Shown here in pieces: positions 9,032 through 16,152 of a stretch of 64,000 nt of DNA. The position numbers and the translations under genes were made by a program. A model generated the notes under the pieces. That model had not been told where the DNA came from. It saw only the letters and a program-made list of their open reading frames with translations, and did not search any database. This DNA comes from an uncultured Pseudodesulfovibrio sp. (GTDB taxonomy: Bacteria > Desulfobacterota > Desulfovibrionia > Desulfovibrionales > Desulfovibrionaceae): NCBI RefSeq assembly GCF_963677845.1, contig NZ_OY782498.1:3479518-3543517 (forward strand), given 5' to 3'. Within the stretch, counting starts at the first letter, position 1. Each line of letters starts with the position of its first letter.

Positions 9032-9694
9032 ATGAAAATTATTATCTTAATTCCACCATCTGAGGGTAAGGCTGATGGAGGAAATGATAAATCTTTGAAG
9101 TCTGTATCAGGTGTTGTTGCTGACTTAATTGGAGCGATTAAAGAAGCTGATCCTAAAAAGTTATATGGGCTTAAGGAAAAGGCTCTTGAGAAAGCAATTA
9201 CTGTAAATAAGGAAGTCTTAAGCTCAAAAACAATGCCAGCAATTGAACGGTATACAGGGGTTGTTTATGACGCAATTGATTATCAAACTTTGAAAAATAA
9301 ATCTGACTTTGATAAAAAAGTGTTCATTGTATCAGGGTTATTTGGTCTTGTTCGTCCTACTGATTTGATTCCCAATTATCGTTTGAAGATTGATAAATTA
9401 AAGGCCGCCAAGGTATGGTTGAATTCTAATTCAGAGCAATTAAAAGAAAAGTTTGTCATTGATTTGTTACCGCAAGCACACAAGAAAGCTGTGAAATATG
9501 AAAATGGGATTGAGGTTGAATTTGTCCTAAAAAAAGCAGGGAAAAAGATGCCGGCAGGTCACCAAGGAAAGCATATTAAAGGTCGATTTGTCAGGTGGCT
9601 TATTGAGAATAATATCAATGACCAAAAGTATTTTAAAGATTTTAAGGAAGAGGGCTATAAGTGGACAGGTGAAGTCTTTTTAAAGAAAGTCTAA
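9032..9694 (+). CDS. yaaA: YaaA-family peroxide-stress protein
   Basis: A 220-residue member of the YaaA/DUF328 family: N-terminal IILIPPSEGK, the RYTGVVYDAIDY block, GLFGLVRPTDLIPNYRLK and the C-terminal GRFVRWLIENN. E. coli YaaA lowers free iron during hydrogen peroxide stress and binds DNA. The gene is strikingly AT-rich, with codons such as AAA, TTA, AAT and GAT dominating, unlike every neighbour. That points to recent transfer. It sits next to the 3' end of a tRNA gene, a common integration spot. The start follows a weak GAGGA. Family call is firm; foreign origin is an inference. Confidence 0.85.
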   Translation: MKIIILIPPSEGKADGGNDKSLKSVSGVVADLIGAIKEADPKKLYGLKEKALEKAITVNKEVLSSKTMPAIERYTGVVYDAIDYQTLKNKSDFDKKVFIVSGLFGLVRPTDLIPNYRLKIDKLKAAKVWLNSNSEQLKEKFVIDLLPQAHKKAVKYENGIEVEFVLKKAGKKMPAGHQGKHIKGRFVRWLIENNINDQKYFKDFKEEGYKWTGEVFLKKV

Positions 9695-9740
9695 TTATTT
9701 ACAAAACTGGCCGATCCTTTCTCCGTTTATGGCCGGTACG

Positions 9741-9773
9741 AAAAAAGGGCTAACGATTTCTCGTTAACCCTTT
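9741..9773 (-). terminator. Terminator for tRNA-Arg (and weakly for yaaA)
   Basis: GGGTTAACGA / TCGTTAGCCC stem with a four-base loop. Read on the minus strand it ends in six T, immediately after the tRNA; on the plus strand the T run is poor. Confidence 0.8.
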
Positions 9774-9782
9774 GATTTCTCA

Positions 9783-9859
9783 TGGTGCGCCAGGGAGGAT
9801 TCGAACCCCCGGCCGTCGGCTTAGAAGGCCGATGCTCTATCCAACTGAGCTACTGGCGC
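9783..9859 (-). tRNA. tRNA-Arg (anticodon UCU)
   Basis: A complete 77-nt cloverleaf: acceptor GCGCCAG / CTGGCGC, D arm GCTC/GAGC, anticodon stem TCGGC/GCCGA with loop CTTCTAA (anticodon TCT, reading AGA), T arm with TTCGAAT, discriminator A and an encoded CCA. It is closed by the terminator at 9741-9773. Confidence 0.97.
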
Positions 9860-9917
9860 ACGGGGATACTTGATAATAGAGGGAGTGGCAGAAGGTCAAG
9901 GATATTGTGAAGGTCTG

Positions 9918-10334
9918 TTATTCACCGATAATCTTGACCAGAACACGCTTTCTGCGGCGTCCGTCGAACTCGCCGTAGAAGATGCGCTCCCAGGTGCCGA
10001 AGTCAAGCTGGCCGTCAGTGATGGCGACCACGACCTCGCGGCCCATGACCTGCCGTTTCATGTGTGCGTCGGCGTTGTCTTCGTATCCATTGTGTCGATA
10101 TTGCCCCACGGGTTCATGCGGTGCGAGCTTTTCCAGCCATACTTCATAATCGTGATGCAGGCCGGACTCATCATCATTGATGAACACCGAGGCTGTGATG
10201 TGCATGGCGTTGACCAGACACAGCCCTTCTCGAATATTGGATTCTCGCAGGCACTCTTCCACATCTTCCGTGATGTTGATGAACGCCCGACGGGTCGGGA
10301 TTTCGAAGAACAGTTCTTTGCGGTATGATTTCAT
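9918..10334 (-). CDS. YjbQ/UPF0047 family protein
   Basis: A protein of about 138 residues of the YjbQ family (secondary thiamine-phosphate synthase-like), with the conserved [13 protein letters not shown] block and the C-terminal [19 protein letters not shown]. coli YjbQ has a weak thiamine-phosphate synthase side activity; the true role is unsettled. The start is set by an ATGA overlap with the stop of the upstream glycosylase gene (10331-10334) and an AAGGA before it; a longer reading to 10361 would have no ribosome binding site. It is the last gene of a three-gene minus-strand operon. Confidence 0.88.
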   Translation of the reverse strand: MKSYRKELFFEIPTRRAFINITEDVEECLRESNIREGLCLVNAMHITASVFINDDESGLHHDYEVWLEKLAPHEPVGQYRHNGYEDNADAHMKRQVMGREVVVAITDGQLDFGTWERIFYGEFDGRRRKRVLVKIIGE

Positions 10335-10774
10335 TGTTGTTCCTTGATTATTTTTTCCCACTCCCGAACGCCCCCATCCACCAGATGAAATAGCGGATGA
10401 ACATCAGGTTTTTCGACTGCTTGAGATTCTTTGAACCGTTCAGGATCTCGTTTTTTCAGTTTTTTTAACAAATGATGCCATTCGTAGTCGAGTTGGCCCG
10501 ATGTCTCTTCAATGGAAGGGGCAGTGGCTGTCTCATCAATCTTGTTCGCATTGAAATTGTAGTTGCGTTCGCGTGATTCTGTCAGCACAGCGGAAAGGTA
10601 TGCATCAATGGCGATTAACGGATTGGGATGATCGCGGAAACGGGTGAGTTGCGGGTGGTTTTTGTAGCCTTTGGTTTGACCATGTAGCACAGCGCGCGCA
10701 AGCAGGCCTTCACGCCAGAGCGCGACCAAACCTTTGGCATCAAGGTGTTTGGGATGCACGGTCCAGAGCCGCAC
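10331..10774 (-). CDS. Pyrimidine-dimer DNA glycosylase (T4 endonuclease V-like)
   Basis: A 147-residue protein opening [22 protein letters not shown], the hallmark of the Pyr_excise family of T4 DenV. These enzymes remove one base of a UV-induced cyclobutane dimer and nick the abasic site. In T4 DenV the catalytic nucleophile is the N-terminal Thr amine and Glu23 is essential; here the acidic residue in ALWREG fits the latter, while the chain keeps MRLW before the Thr. The family also includes bacterial chromosomal copies of this type. It overlaps the downstream YjbQ gene by ATGA and follows an uncharacterised gene by 5 bp. Confidence 0.82.
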   Translation of the reverse strand: MRLWTVHPKHLDAKGLVALWREGLLARAVLHGQTKGYKNHPQLTRFRDHPNPLIAIDAYLSAVLTESRERNYNFNANKIDETATAPSIEETSGQLDYEWHHLLKKLKKRDPERFKESQAVEKPDVHPLFHLVDGGVREWEKIIKEQQ

Positions 10775-10779
10775 AGGCG

Positions 10780-11328
10780 TTACCTTGTTTCGGCCAGATA
10801 GCCCAGCTCACGCGAAAAGTCGTCGGTATCAACAGGCTTGTCATGGAGCAGGTGGCCCAGCCGCATCATAGGGCCGGTAGGAAAATCCTTGGTCCAACGG
10901 TCATAGTAACCGGTGAAACCATACATCCAGAGCATTTCCGAGGCCTGTGTAAAGACCTGATCTGCAAAGGAACGCCATGTAGTGGTGGTTTTTATTTCCC
11001 AGACGGGGAATTCTTCGCCGTCCACTTCACGTTTGCCCTTGAAGTCCACGGTAATGTCGAGCTTCCCGTTGGGTCTTGGGATGACTGACCAGTAATAGAG
11101 CCAGCCTTCGCCGCCCCATTCGAATTCCGTGTGGCGATAATCTTTTTCCATGTTGGTAGGCGCGTTCAGGTTGTGGACATCACATAAACATCTGAACAGG
11201 TCCTTGAGTGGTTCAGAGAACGTGGATTGAACGCTCAGATCGTAGTGGGAGTCACTGGCAATCAAGCGACATTCCAACCGACCGGAGCTGATTTCCGGGA
11301 AAAAAATCTGAAAACGTTCGCCAGACAT
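10780..11328 (-). CDS. Uncharacterised protein in the DNA-glycosylase operon
   Basis: I do not recognise this 182-residue soluble protein. It is rich in aromatic residues (GWLYYWSVIPRPNG, MLWMYGFTGYYDRW) with alternating strand-like segments, no signal peptide and no membrane span. The start is the ATG at 11328, five bases after GGAGGT; a TTG at 11340 would place that ribosome binding site inside the gene. It is first in the operon with the dimer glycosylase and YjbQ gene, five bp from the next start, which is the only clue to its role. Confidence 0.75.
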   Translation of the reverse strand: MSGERFQIFFPEISSGRLECRLIASDSHYDLSVQSTFSEPLKDLFRCLCDVHNLNAPTNMEKDYRHTEFEWGGEGWLYYWSVIPRPNGKLDITVDFKGKREVDGEEFPVWEIKTTTTWRSFADQVFTQASEMLWMYGFTGYYDRWTKDFPTGPMMRLGHLLHDKPVDTDDFSRELGYLAETR

Positions 11329-11679
11329 CCGTACCTCCAAGGAAAATACAATTTCTCAAATCCTACACAACTCCTTTTAGATTAGCAAAAGGAATGGCGT
11401 TGAAAGCGACTCTCATTGGTTTAATGAAAAGGGTGAATTTTAAACCCTGTCAAGATGATTCTTTATACCAATCAAATGATTTTACTCTACATTCAGTCAC
11501 ATTCAGGGGGTTTTCGAAAAACCCGTGCTAGTTTTTTTCACCCGGCCCGGATGTCTCGGCAAACGGCCCTTGCGATCATGGCGAAATGGTTTCGCTGACG
11601 GTTGCGTGGACACCCGTTAACAGGACGCAGCTCGGATACCCGGACTCGTTGAGAATTTGTAACGGACAAGGAGAAAACG
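11329..11679. other. Spacer upstream of the capsid gene
   Basis: An AT-rich left part (to about 11530) and a GC-rich right part. From 11530 to the capsid start one plus-strand frame stays open without stop codons, but it lacks a start with a ribosome binding site and resembles nothing I know; it might be a worn remnant of an upstream gene. It must also contain the promoter for the capsid gene, whose site AAGGAG precedes the ATG. Confidence 0.4.
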
Positions 11680-12510
11680 ATGTCCACGACTGTCAGTAAT
11701 GGTTTTGTAACCCAATATGTTGAAATGGTGCATCAGGCCTATCAGGCTCAGGGCTCCAAAATGCGTCAGACCGTCCGCCTTCAGAGTGAGGTCGAAGGTT
11801 CCAAGTGCGTGTTTCAGAAAGTCGGTAAGGGTGCGGCTGGCAAGAAAACCCGTCATGGCAACGTGCCGCTCATGAACCTCAATCATTCCAATGTGTCCTG
11901 CACGCTGTCCGACTGGTACGCTGCCGAGTACATCGACAAACTCGATGAACTCAAGGACAAGGGCGACGAAAAGCAGGTGGCAGCCAATGCCGGTGCCTGG
12001 GCTTTGGGGCGCAAGATTGATGAGTTGATTATTACCAAGCTCGGCGGTGCTGCCAACGTGGTCGCTGAGAATACGTCCGGCCTGACCAAGGACAAGATTC
12101 TTCAGGCCTTTGGCACGCTGAATGCCAATGATGTGCCGGACGATGGCCACCGTTTTGCCGTAGTCGGGCCGCATCAGTGGAACGAACTGCTGAATATTCA
12201 GGAGTTCAAATCCAGTGATTACGCTGGTGAACAGTATCCTTGGCTCAAGGGAACTGAATCCCGCACATGGCTCGGTATCACCTGGATGTTTCACACCGGC
12301 CTGCCGCTGGATAACGGTATGCGTAAGTGCTTTGTCTACCATCGCAACGCTGCTGGTCTGGCCGAGGGCCAGAAGGTCAAGGCATTCGTGGACTGGGTGC
12401 CGGAAAAGGCCGCCCATCTGGTGGACCATATGCTCAGTGCCGGTGCCTGTCTTATCGACCCGGACGGCGTGATTGAAATCCAGTGCGACGACGACGCAGT
12501 GATTCTCTAA
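11680..12510 (+). CDS. Phage-type major capsid protein, isolated from other phage genes
   Basis: A 276-residue protein that resembles tailed-phage capsid proteins. It has an N-terminal arm (TTVSNGFVTQYVEMVHQAY), a FQKVGKGAAGKKTRHG segment, a DWYAAEYIDKLDELK helix and ANAGAWALGRKIDELIITKL. A long stretch of strands and an acidic C-terminus follow. In phages the family builds the icosahedral shell. Here no terminase, portal, tail, integrase or lysis gene is nearby. A strong AAGGAG ribosome binding site and intact frame argue that it is expressed. It may be a relic, part of a satellite or a domesticated shell protein. Confidence 0.75.
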   Translation: MSTTVSNGFVTQYVEMVHQAYQAQGSKMRQTVRLQSEVEGSKCVFQKVGKGAAGKKTRHGNVPLMNLNHSNVSCTLSDWYAAEYIDKLDELKDKGDEKQVAANAGAWALGRKIDELIITKLGGAANVVAENTSGLTKDKILQAFGTLNANDVPDDGHRFAVVGPHQWNELLNIQEFKSSDYAGEQYPWLKGTESRTWLGITWMFHTGLPLDNGMRKCFVYHRNAAGLAEGQKVKAFVDWVPEKAAHLVDHMLSAGACLIDPDGVIEIQCDDDAVIL

Positions 12511-12529
12511 GCTCATTTAAAACTACAAC

Positions 12530-12549
12530 CGGAGGGGGCGACCCCTCCG
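12530..12549 (+). other. Hairpin between the capsid gene and its small partner
   Basis: Perfect eight-bp stem CGGAGGGG / CCCCTCCG closed by a GCGA (GNRA-type) tetraloop, 20 bp after the capsid stop. No T run follows, so it probably stabilises or partially attenuates the transcript rather than ending it. Such an element could set different levels of capsid and partner protein. Confidence 0.6.
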
Positions 12550-12572
12550 CCATATATATGGAGAATTGAACA

Positions 12573-12821
12573 ATGGCATACGTAAGTGAAGACATGCGGC
12601 TCATGGGTGGTGTCCCGGGTCAGCAGTTGTTTCTGTATCGTTCTGAAGACGCTGTCGCATCCGTGACTGGCTCCGGTTATTTTGATGAAGCAGCCATCGA
12701 TTATACCCTCGGGACTGGCGATATCATCATCGCATGCACCGGTGCGGATCAGGCCGAATCTGTGGATATGTTGGTCGCCACCAACGCGGACGGCGTCGTC
12801 TCGGTAGTCAGCGGCACTTAA
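12573..12821 (+). CDS. Small acidic protein downstream of the capsid gene
   Basis: An 82-residue acidic, strand-rich protein that I do not recognise. It has repeated short beta segments ([34 protein letters not shown]) and no membrane span. A GGAG site lies before the ATG. Small proteins directly after a capsid gene are often head decoration or stabilisation proteins in phages, which makes that the leading guess, with no direct evidence. It ends before a strong terminator, so it forms a two-gene unit with the capsid gene. Confidence 0.65.
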   Translation: MAYVSEDMRLMGGVPGQQLFLYRSEDAVASVTGSGYFDEAAIDYTLGTGDIIIACTGADQAESVDMLVATNADGVVSVVSGT

Positions 12822-12871
12822 TCTGTTCGGCTTATAAAGAGTCGACCTGGAAAAGCGTTTCATACTCCTCC

Positions 12872-12907
12872 AGAGGACCTTCTTTCGGGAGGGTCCTCGC
12901 TTTTTTT
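12872..12907 (+). terminator. Terminator closing the capsid unit
   Basis: GAGGACC / GGTCCTC stem followed by CGC and seven T. Strong intrinsic terminator. Confidence 0.85.
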
Positions 12908-12983
12908 GAAAAAGGCTGTAAATAAAAGACAAATGAAAAAGGCCAATATGGATAAAGGGGATCCTGAGTATACTCGTTGACTT

Positions 12984-13196
12984 TTGGAGATAAAGAAAAA
13001 TCCGCCGTGGAAGAGCAAAGAAAAGACGCCAACGGAAAAGGTGCAAAGTGTGACGCATCCGTTGGGAGAAGAGGTCGGAGTGACTATATTACAAGAGCTG
13101 TTGAGAAACTCAGGGCCTGCTGGCAGGGTCTTGGGTAAAGGTCTTGGTCCGGTTGGAATTGCGTTGGATGTATTGGATGGTTCAGAGGTGTGGTGA
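12984..13196 (+). CDS. Small uncharacterised protein with a glycine-rich hydrophobic tail
   Basis: An open frame of about 70 codons whose start is uncertain (a TTG start near 12984 is the longest reading; the ribosome binding site is poor). The N-terminal third is Lys-rich; residues ~40-68 form a hydrophobic Gly-rich helix (GRVLGKGLGPVGIALDVLDG) like the segments that insert into membranes in several toxins. Its stop TGA overlaps the ATG of the next gene (TGATG), which argues that the frame is translated. Function unknown. Confidence 0.5.
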   Translation: MEIKKNPPWKSKEKTPTEKVQSVTHPLGEEVGVTILQELLRNSGPAGRVLGKGLGPVGIALDVLDGSEVW

Positions 13197-13390
13197 TGAC
13201 TCGACATATTCGAAAAGCTCTTATTGATATGGCTGGCCATGTGGCTGTTGCAGCAATCGTCTTTGGCTTGTGCTATTGGTGGTCTGAGCGAATTGATTTT
13301 TCATTTATTTGCAGTTCGATTATCATCGCCGGTGGTATCAAAAATTCCATTATGACGTACAATTATGAAAAGCGACATCGTGTGAAGTAA
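13196..13390 (+). CDS. Small two-helix membrane protein
   Basis: A 64-residue protein with two predicted membrane helices (about 12-28 and 36-52) and basic ends. The ATG at 13196 overlaps the previous stop codon, with AGAGGTG as a plausible ribosome binding site; two in-frame GTG codons just upstream are less likely. Coupled to the Gly-rich small gene, it could be a partner or protector for it, but nothing in the sequence proves this. A hairpin follows. Confidence 0.5.
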   Translation: MTRHIRKALIDMAGHVAVAAIVFGLCYWWSERIDFSFICSSIIIAGGIKNSIMTYNYEKRHRVK

Positions 13391-13395
13391 AAAAT

Positions 13396-13429
13396 GGGGA
13401 TGCCCATTCGGACATCCCCGTCTATTTTG
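13396..13429 (+). terminator. Hairpin terminator after the small gene pair
   Basis: GGGGATG / CATCCCC stem with a ten-base loop followed by GTCTATTTT. A moderate terminator, shared with the convergent metallo-hydrolase gene. Confidence 0.65.
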
Positions 13430-13443
13430 AATAATCGTAAGCT

Positions 13444-14280
13444 TTAGAATTTTAGCGTCAGCCCGGACCCGACTTCCTTGAGCGGACATTTTTTTGCCAT
13501 GACGATTTTGGCGGCGAGGTCGGTACAATGGCAGGCGTATAGGTTTTCCAGATTCAATGCGGCCAGATAGTCCGTGGTCGGATCAAGTCGTTCCGGTTTG
13601 GCCTGTTGCAAGTGGAAGCCGCCGAGGACCGTGCGGACTTTGTCCACACCTGTGACGCGCTTCGCCTGTTCGACGGTGTTACAAATACCGGCGTGAGCGC
13701 AGCCGGAGATAACCACCAGTCCAGAATCCGAGACATAGGCCAGAGCGGTGTCGTCTGGCATGTCGTCAGGTACTGGCCCATTTTTTTCAATGCGTTCACC
13801 CAGTGGAGCGGGCGGTTCGAAGTCCATGACGCGTTCAATTTCTCCGAGCGTGACCAATGTGTCCGTGAGCCAAACCGGCTTGTCGGTCAGGTTCAATTCA
13901 AACTGGCGTGATAATTTTTCTTCTGCCAGCAACATACCGAGTTCCGGCACTGCACTTTTTCGTTTGGACGTGAAGGCCTGCGGATGGGCTACAATCCGTG
14001 GGCGTGCGTGCGGCTGTTTATGAATAGCCGCCTCAAAATGATGGCGAATCAGATAATCCAACCCCCATGTGTGATCAAAGTGACCGTGAGACAGGGCAAT
14101 CCAGTCCAGATTGAGCAGGTTGATCCCTTTGCGCTGTGCGTTGATCATAAAGGCGTCGGAATATCCGGCGTCGAAAAGTATGTTTTTGCCGCCATCCTGA
14201 ATAAACATGGACAGTGCGGGTTCAGCCAGAAATTGGGTGCCGATGAGTGAATTGTTATCGACGAGAAAGGTCAGTTCCAT
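13444..14280 (-). CDS. MBL-fold metallohydrolase
   Basis: A 278-residue metallo-beta-lactamase-fold protein with the SHGHFDH zinc motif (HxHxDH), an upstream LFDAGYSDAF strand, a later SGCAHAG histidine and a C-terminal LYACHCTD block. This subgroup is annotated in many anaerobes and archaea as related to 7,8-dihydropterin-6-methyl-aminobenzene-phosphate synthase; actual substrates are mostly unknown. The start at ATG 14280 follows GGAG; a longer frame to 14313 lacks a site. It is divergent from the nuclease gene at 14340, with only 59 bp between. Confidence 0.85.
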   Translation of the reverse strand: MELTFLVDNNSLIGTQFLAEPALSMFIQDGGKNILFDAGYSDAFMINAQRKGINLLNLDWIALSHGHFDHTWGLDYLIRHHFEAAIHKQPHARPRIVAHPQAFTSKRKSAVPELGMLLAEEKLSRQFELNLTDKPVWLTDTLVTLGEIERVMDFEPPAPLGERIEKNGPVPDDMPDDTALAYVSDSGLVVISGCAHAGICNTVEQAKRVTGVDKVRTVLGGFHLQQAKPERLDPTTDYLAALNLENLYACHCTDLAAKIVMAKKCPLKEVGSGLTLKF

Positions 14281-14339
14281 GGGAGGGCTCCGGGTTATTG
14301 TCACTGGAATCAATTGCGGAAACAGTCTATGCTCTTCCC

Positions 14340-14831
14340 ATGAATTCTCGCAACCTCATTTTATCACTTTTCCTGTTGTCTCTGTTGACTTTTTTTCCGG
14401 GTCACGCTTCGGCCCTTGATGTCCAATTCCTTCATATAATAGATGGAGACTCTTTGGTGGTCGTGTCTGGTGGCGATTCCGTCGAGGTCCGGCTTATCGG
14501 TGTGGATGCCCCGGAATATCGACAGGAATACAGTAACAAGGCCAAAGTCTTTTCCCTGAAATTCTGCCATGGCAAACGTCTGAAATTGGTCTTTGATCGA
14601 GAAAAAAAGGACCGTTACGGCAGAACGCTCGCCTATGTCTATGCCGACGGCGAAATGCTCAATAAAGCCATCATCCAAGCTGGGTTGGCCCTTGCCTTTA
14701 AGGTTAAGCCCAACACCAGATATTCCTCTCTTTTCAAGGCTGTTGAGAAAGAAGCCAAGAAAGCGAAGCGAGGCTTTTGGCGATTCGGTGGTTTGAAACA
14801 AACTCCTGCTCAATGGCGTAGGGCTCATTAG
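14340..14831 (+). CDS. Secreted thermonuclease-family (SNase-like) nuclease
   Basis: A 163-residue protein: signal peptide of about 22 residues ending HASA, then a staphylococcal-nuclease fold. Catalytic features are visible: IIDGDSLVV (first Asp), VRLIGVDAPE (Arg, Asp and Glu) and DRYGRTLAYVY (second Arg). Staphylococcal nuclease is calcium dependent and cleaves DNA and RNA; this one would act in the periplasm or outside. The ATG at 14340 is chosen because it starts the signal peptide; the upstream extension would overlap the divergent gene. A structured repeat follows the stop by two bases. Confidence 0.88.
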   Translation: MNSRNLILSLFLLSLLTFFPGHASALDVQFLHIIDGDSLVVVSGGDSVEVRLIGVDAPEYRQEYSNKAKVFSLKFCHGKRLKLVFDREKKDRYGRTLAYVYADGEMLNKAIIQAGLALAFKVKPNTRYSSLFKAVEKEAKKAKRGFWRFGGLKQTPAQWRRAH

Positions 14832-14833
14832 TC

Positions 14834-14954
14834 GGCTTGGGATAGCGGCACATCTGCACATTTTTCGGCCTTGCCGAGTCCTCACCGTATTAAGATACGG
14901 CTGCGGGTCGGCTGCGTCCGAGAAAATGTACATCTGCACCACTCTCCCAAGCCT
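14834..14954. repeat. Long nested inverted-repeat element
   Basis: Three nested stems: GGCTTGGGA (14834-14842) with TCCCAAGCC (14946-14954); a CACATTTT-containing arm (about 14856-14869) with GAAAATGT (about 14919-14932); and CCGTAT / ATACGG around a four-base loop (14885-14900). Also ACATCTGCAC occurs once in each half. It begins two bases after the nuclease stop. It could fold as a ~120-nt RNA or be a dispersed intergenic repeat. Confidence 0.65.
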
Positions 14955-15113
14955 CGATGCGTCGGGGATGGAGAGCCGTTGTTGAGTGCGTTCGCACTTC
15001 AAAGCACGCCAGTATTAAGGGGAAAGTTTATATTTTCTTAGTAGAAGTGAGATTAAGTGGGTATTTTCGCCGAAGGCGACACAAAAAGTTCAGGAAAAGG
15101 TAGGGATGGGGGT

Positions 15114-15170
15114 CTGGGGGAAGGGGAGGAAAGAACCCTTTTTAAAGGGTTTTTCCTCCCCTTCCCCCAG
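15114..15170. repeat. Near-perfect 57-bp palindrome
   Basis: Arms of about 27 bp (CTGGGGGAAGGGGAGGAAA plus AACCCTTT, and complement), with one or two mismatches and almost no loop. It lies between the convergent nuclease and rlmB genes, 16 bp past the rlmB stop, and may act as transcription terminator for either strand. The rest of 14955-15186 shows small hairpins (AGTGCG/CGCACT at 14985, TCGCC/GGCGA at 15067) and no gene. Confidence 0.75.
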
Positions 15171-15186
15171 CCGCCGGAGGCATTTT

Positions 15187-15948
15187 TTATCCCAACCGAC
15201 GGGCGAACTCGGAGACGATGATGGCTCCGGCCTGTGCTACGTTGAGCGAATCGAATTCCCGTTGGAAAGGCACATGCACGCTGTGGTGACAGAATTTGGA
15301 GACGCCGGGACGGATGCCTTTTTCTTCGTTGCCGAGCACGAGCACGGCGGGCGTTTCGAGTTCGGCAGTATAGACGTTGGCTGAATCAGACGTCATGCGG
15401 GCTGCGTAGAGTGTGTAGTCGTAGTTGACACAATCCTTCATGGCATTGGCGAGGTTGCCGACCTTGGCAACGGGCAACTTGTTGAGCGCACCAGCAGAAG
15501 AGCGGAGGGCTCCGGCTCCGAGATAGGCTCCGTGATGCTGGCAGACGATGAGTCCGGCCCCACCGAGCGCGTGGATGGTTCGGGCGAGCACGCCAACATT
15601 GCCGGTGTCCTGCACTTGATCCAAGGCAACGATGAGCGGCAGAGGAGCTTCAACGGCATCTTCGAGAAGTTGTTCAAGCGGAGTGTAGTCGAGGGTGGCA
15701 CACCGGGCCGCGATTCCCTGATGATTTCCGCGATACATATAGTCGAGGTCCTGAGCGGAAACTGACTTGTGCGGAACTTTTTGTGTCCGACACAGTTCGA
15801 TTATTTCTTCCATTGCCTGATCGCGTCGTCCTTTTCGAAAGGCGACGAAGTCCACTTTGCGAGGGTTGTCCATGAGAAGTTCTTTGACCGGCTTGTTGCC
15901 AACCACGTAAATTTTCCCGTCTTTTTTGTCCCGGCCATTATTTTGCAT
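15187..15948 (-). CDS. rlmB: 23S rRNA 2'-O-methyltransferase RlmB-like (SpoU/TrmH family)
   Basis: A 253-residue SPOUT methyltransferase. An N-terminal substrate-binding domain (~10-90) opens with VVGNKPVKELL. A catalytic knot domain carries motif 1 DQVQDTGNVGVLARTIHALG, motif 2 LGNEEKGI and motif 3 DSLNVAQAGAIIVSEF. RlmB methylates G2251 of 23S rRNA using S-adenosylmethionine. Related TrmH enzymes act on tRNA; the N-terminal domain favours RlmB, but the exact nucleotide is inferred. Monocistronic, convergent with the nuclease gene and divergent from the transglycosylase gene. Confidence 0.85.
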   Translation of the reverse strand: MQNNGRDKKDGKIYVVGNKPVKELLMDNPRKVDFVAFRKGRRDQAMEEIIELCRTQKVPHKSVSAQDLDYMYRGNHQGIAARCATLDYTPLEQLLEDAVEAPLPLIVALDQVQDTGNVGVLARTIHALGGAGLIVCQHHGAYLGAGALRSSAGALNKLPVAKVGNLANAMKDCVNYDYTLYAARMTSDSANVYTAELETPAVLVLGNEEKGIRPGVSKFCHHSVHVPFQREFDSLNVAQAGAIIVSEFARRLG

Positions 15949-16152
15949 TTGTCTGTTCCTCTAAGTTGAGTGGCAAAAAGTTGCACAAGGTTGCGCGTGC
16001 CACGGGCACCGTGTAGGCATTTTACGCCTCTATTGCAATCCTGTGCAAGGTGCGATAGCAGGATAATCACGGACTTCTTGAGGTCGAGATTTTTTCTAGA
16101 CTTTCATATGTTAGGCTTATCTGATAATGAAGTGCGGAAGTTGGAGGATAAT

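Noticed and set aside
11617-12516. 299-codon minus-strand frame across the capsid gene
   Set aside because: Shadow of the capsid coding sequence; its product resembles nothing and the plus-strand frame has the ribosome binding site.
13000-13140. 43-codon GTG frame overlapping the small Gly-rich gene in another frame
   Set aside because: The only GGAG lies about 17 bases from the GTG, and the Gly-rich frame has the stop-start overlap with the next gene.
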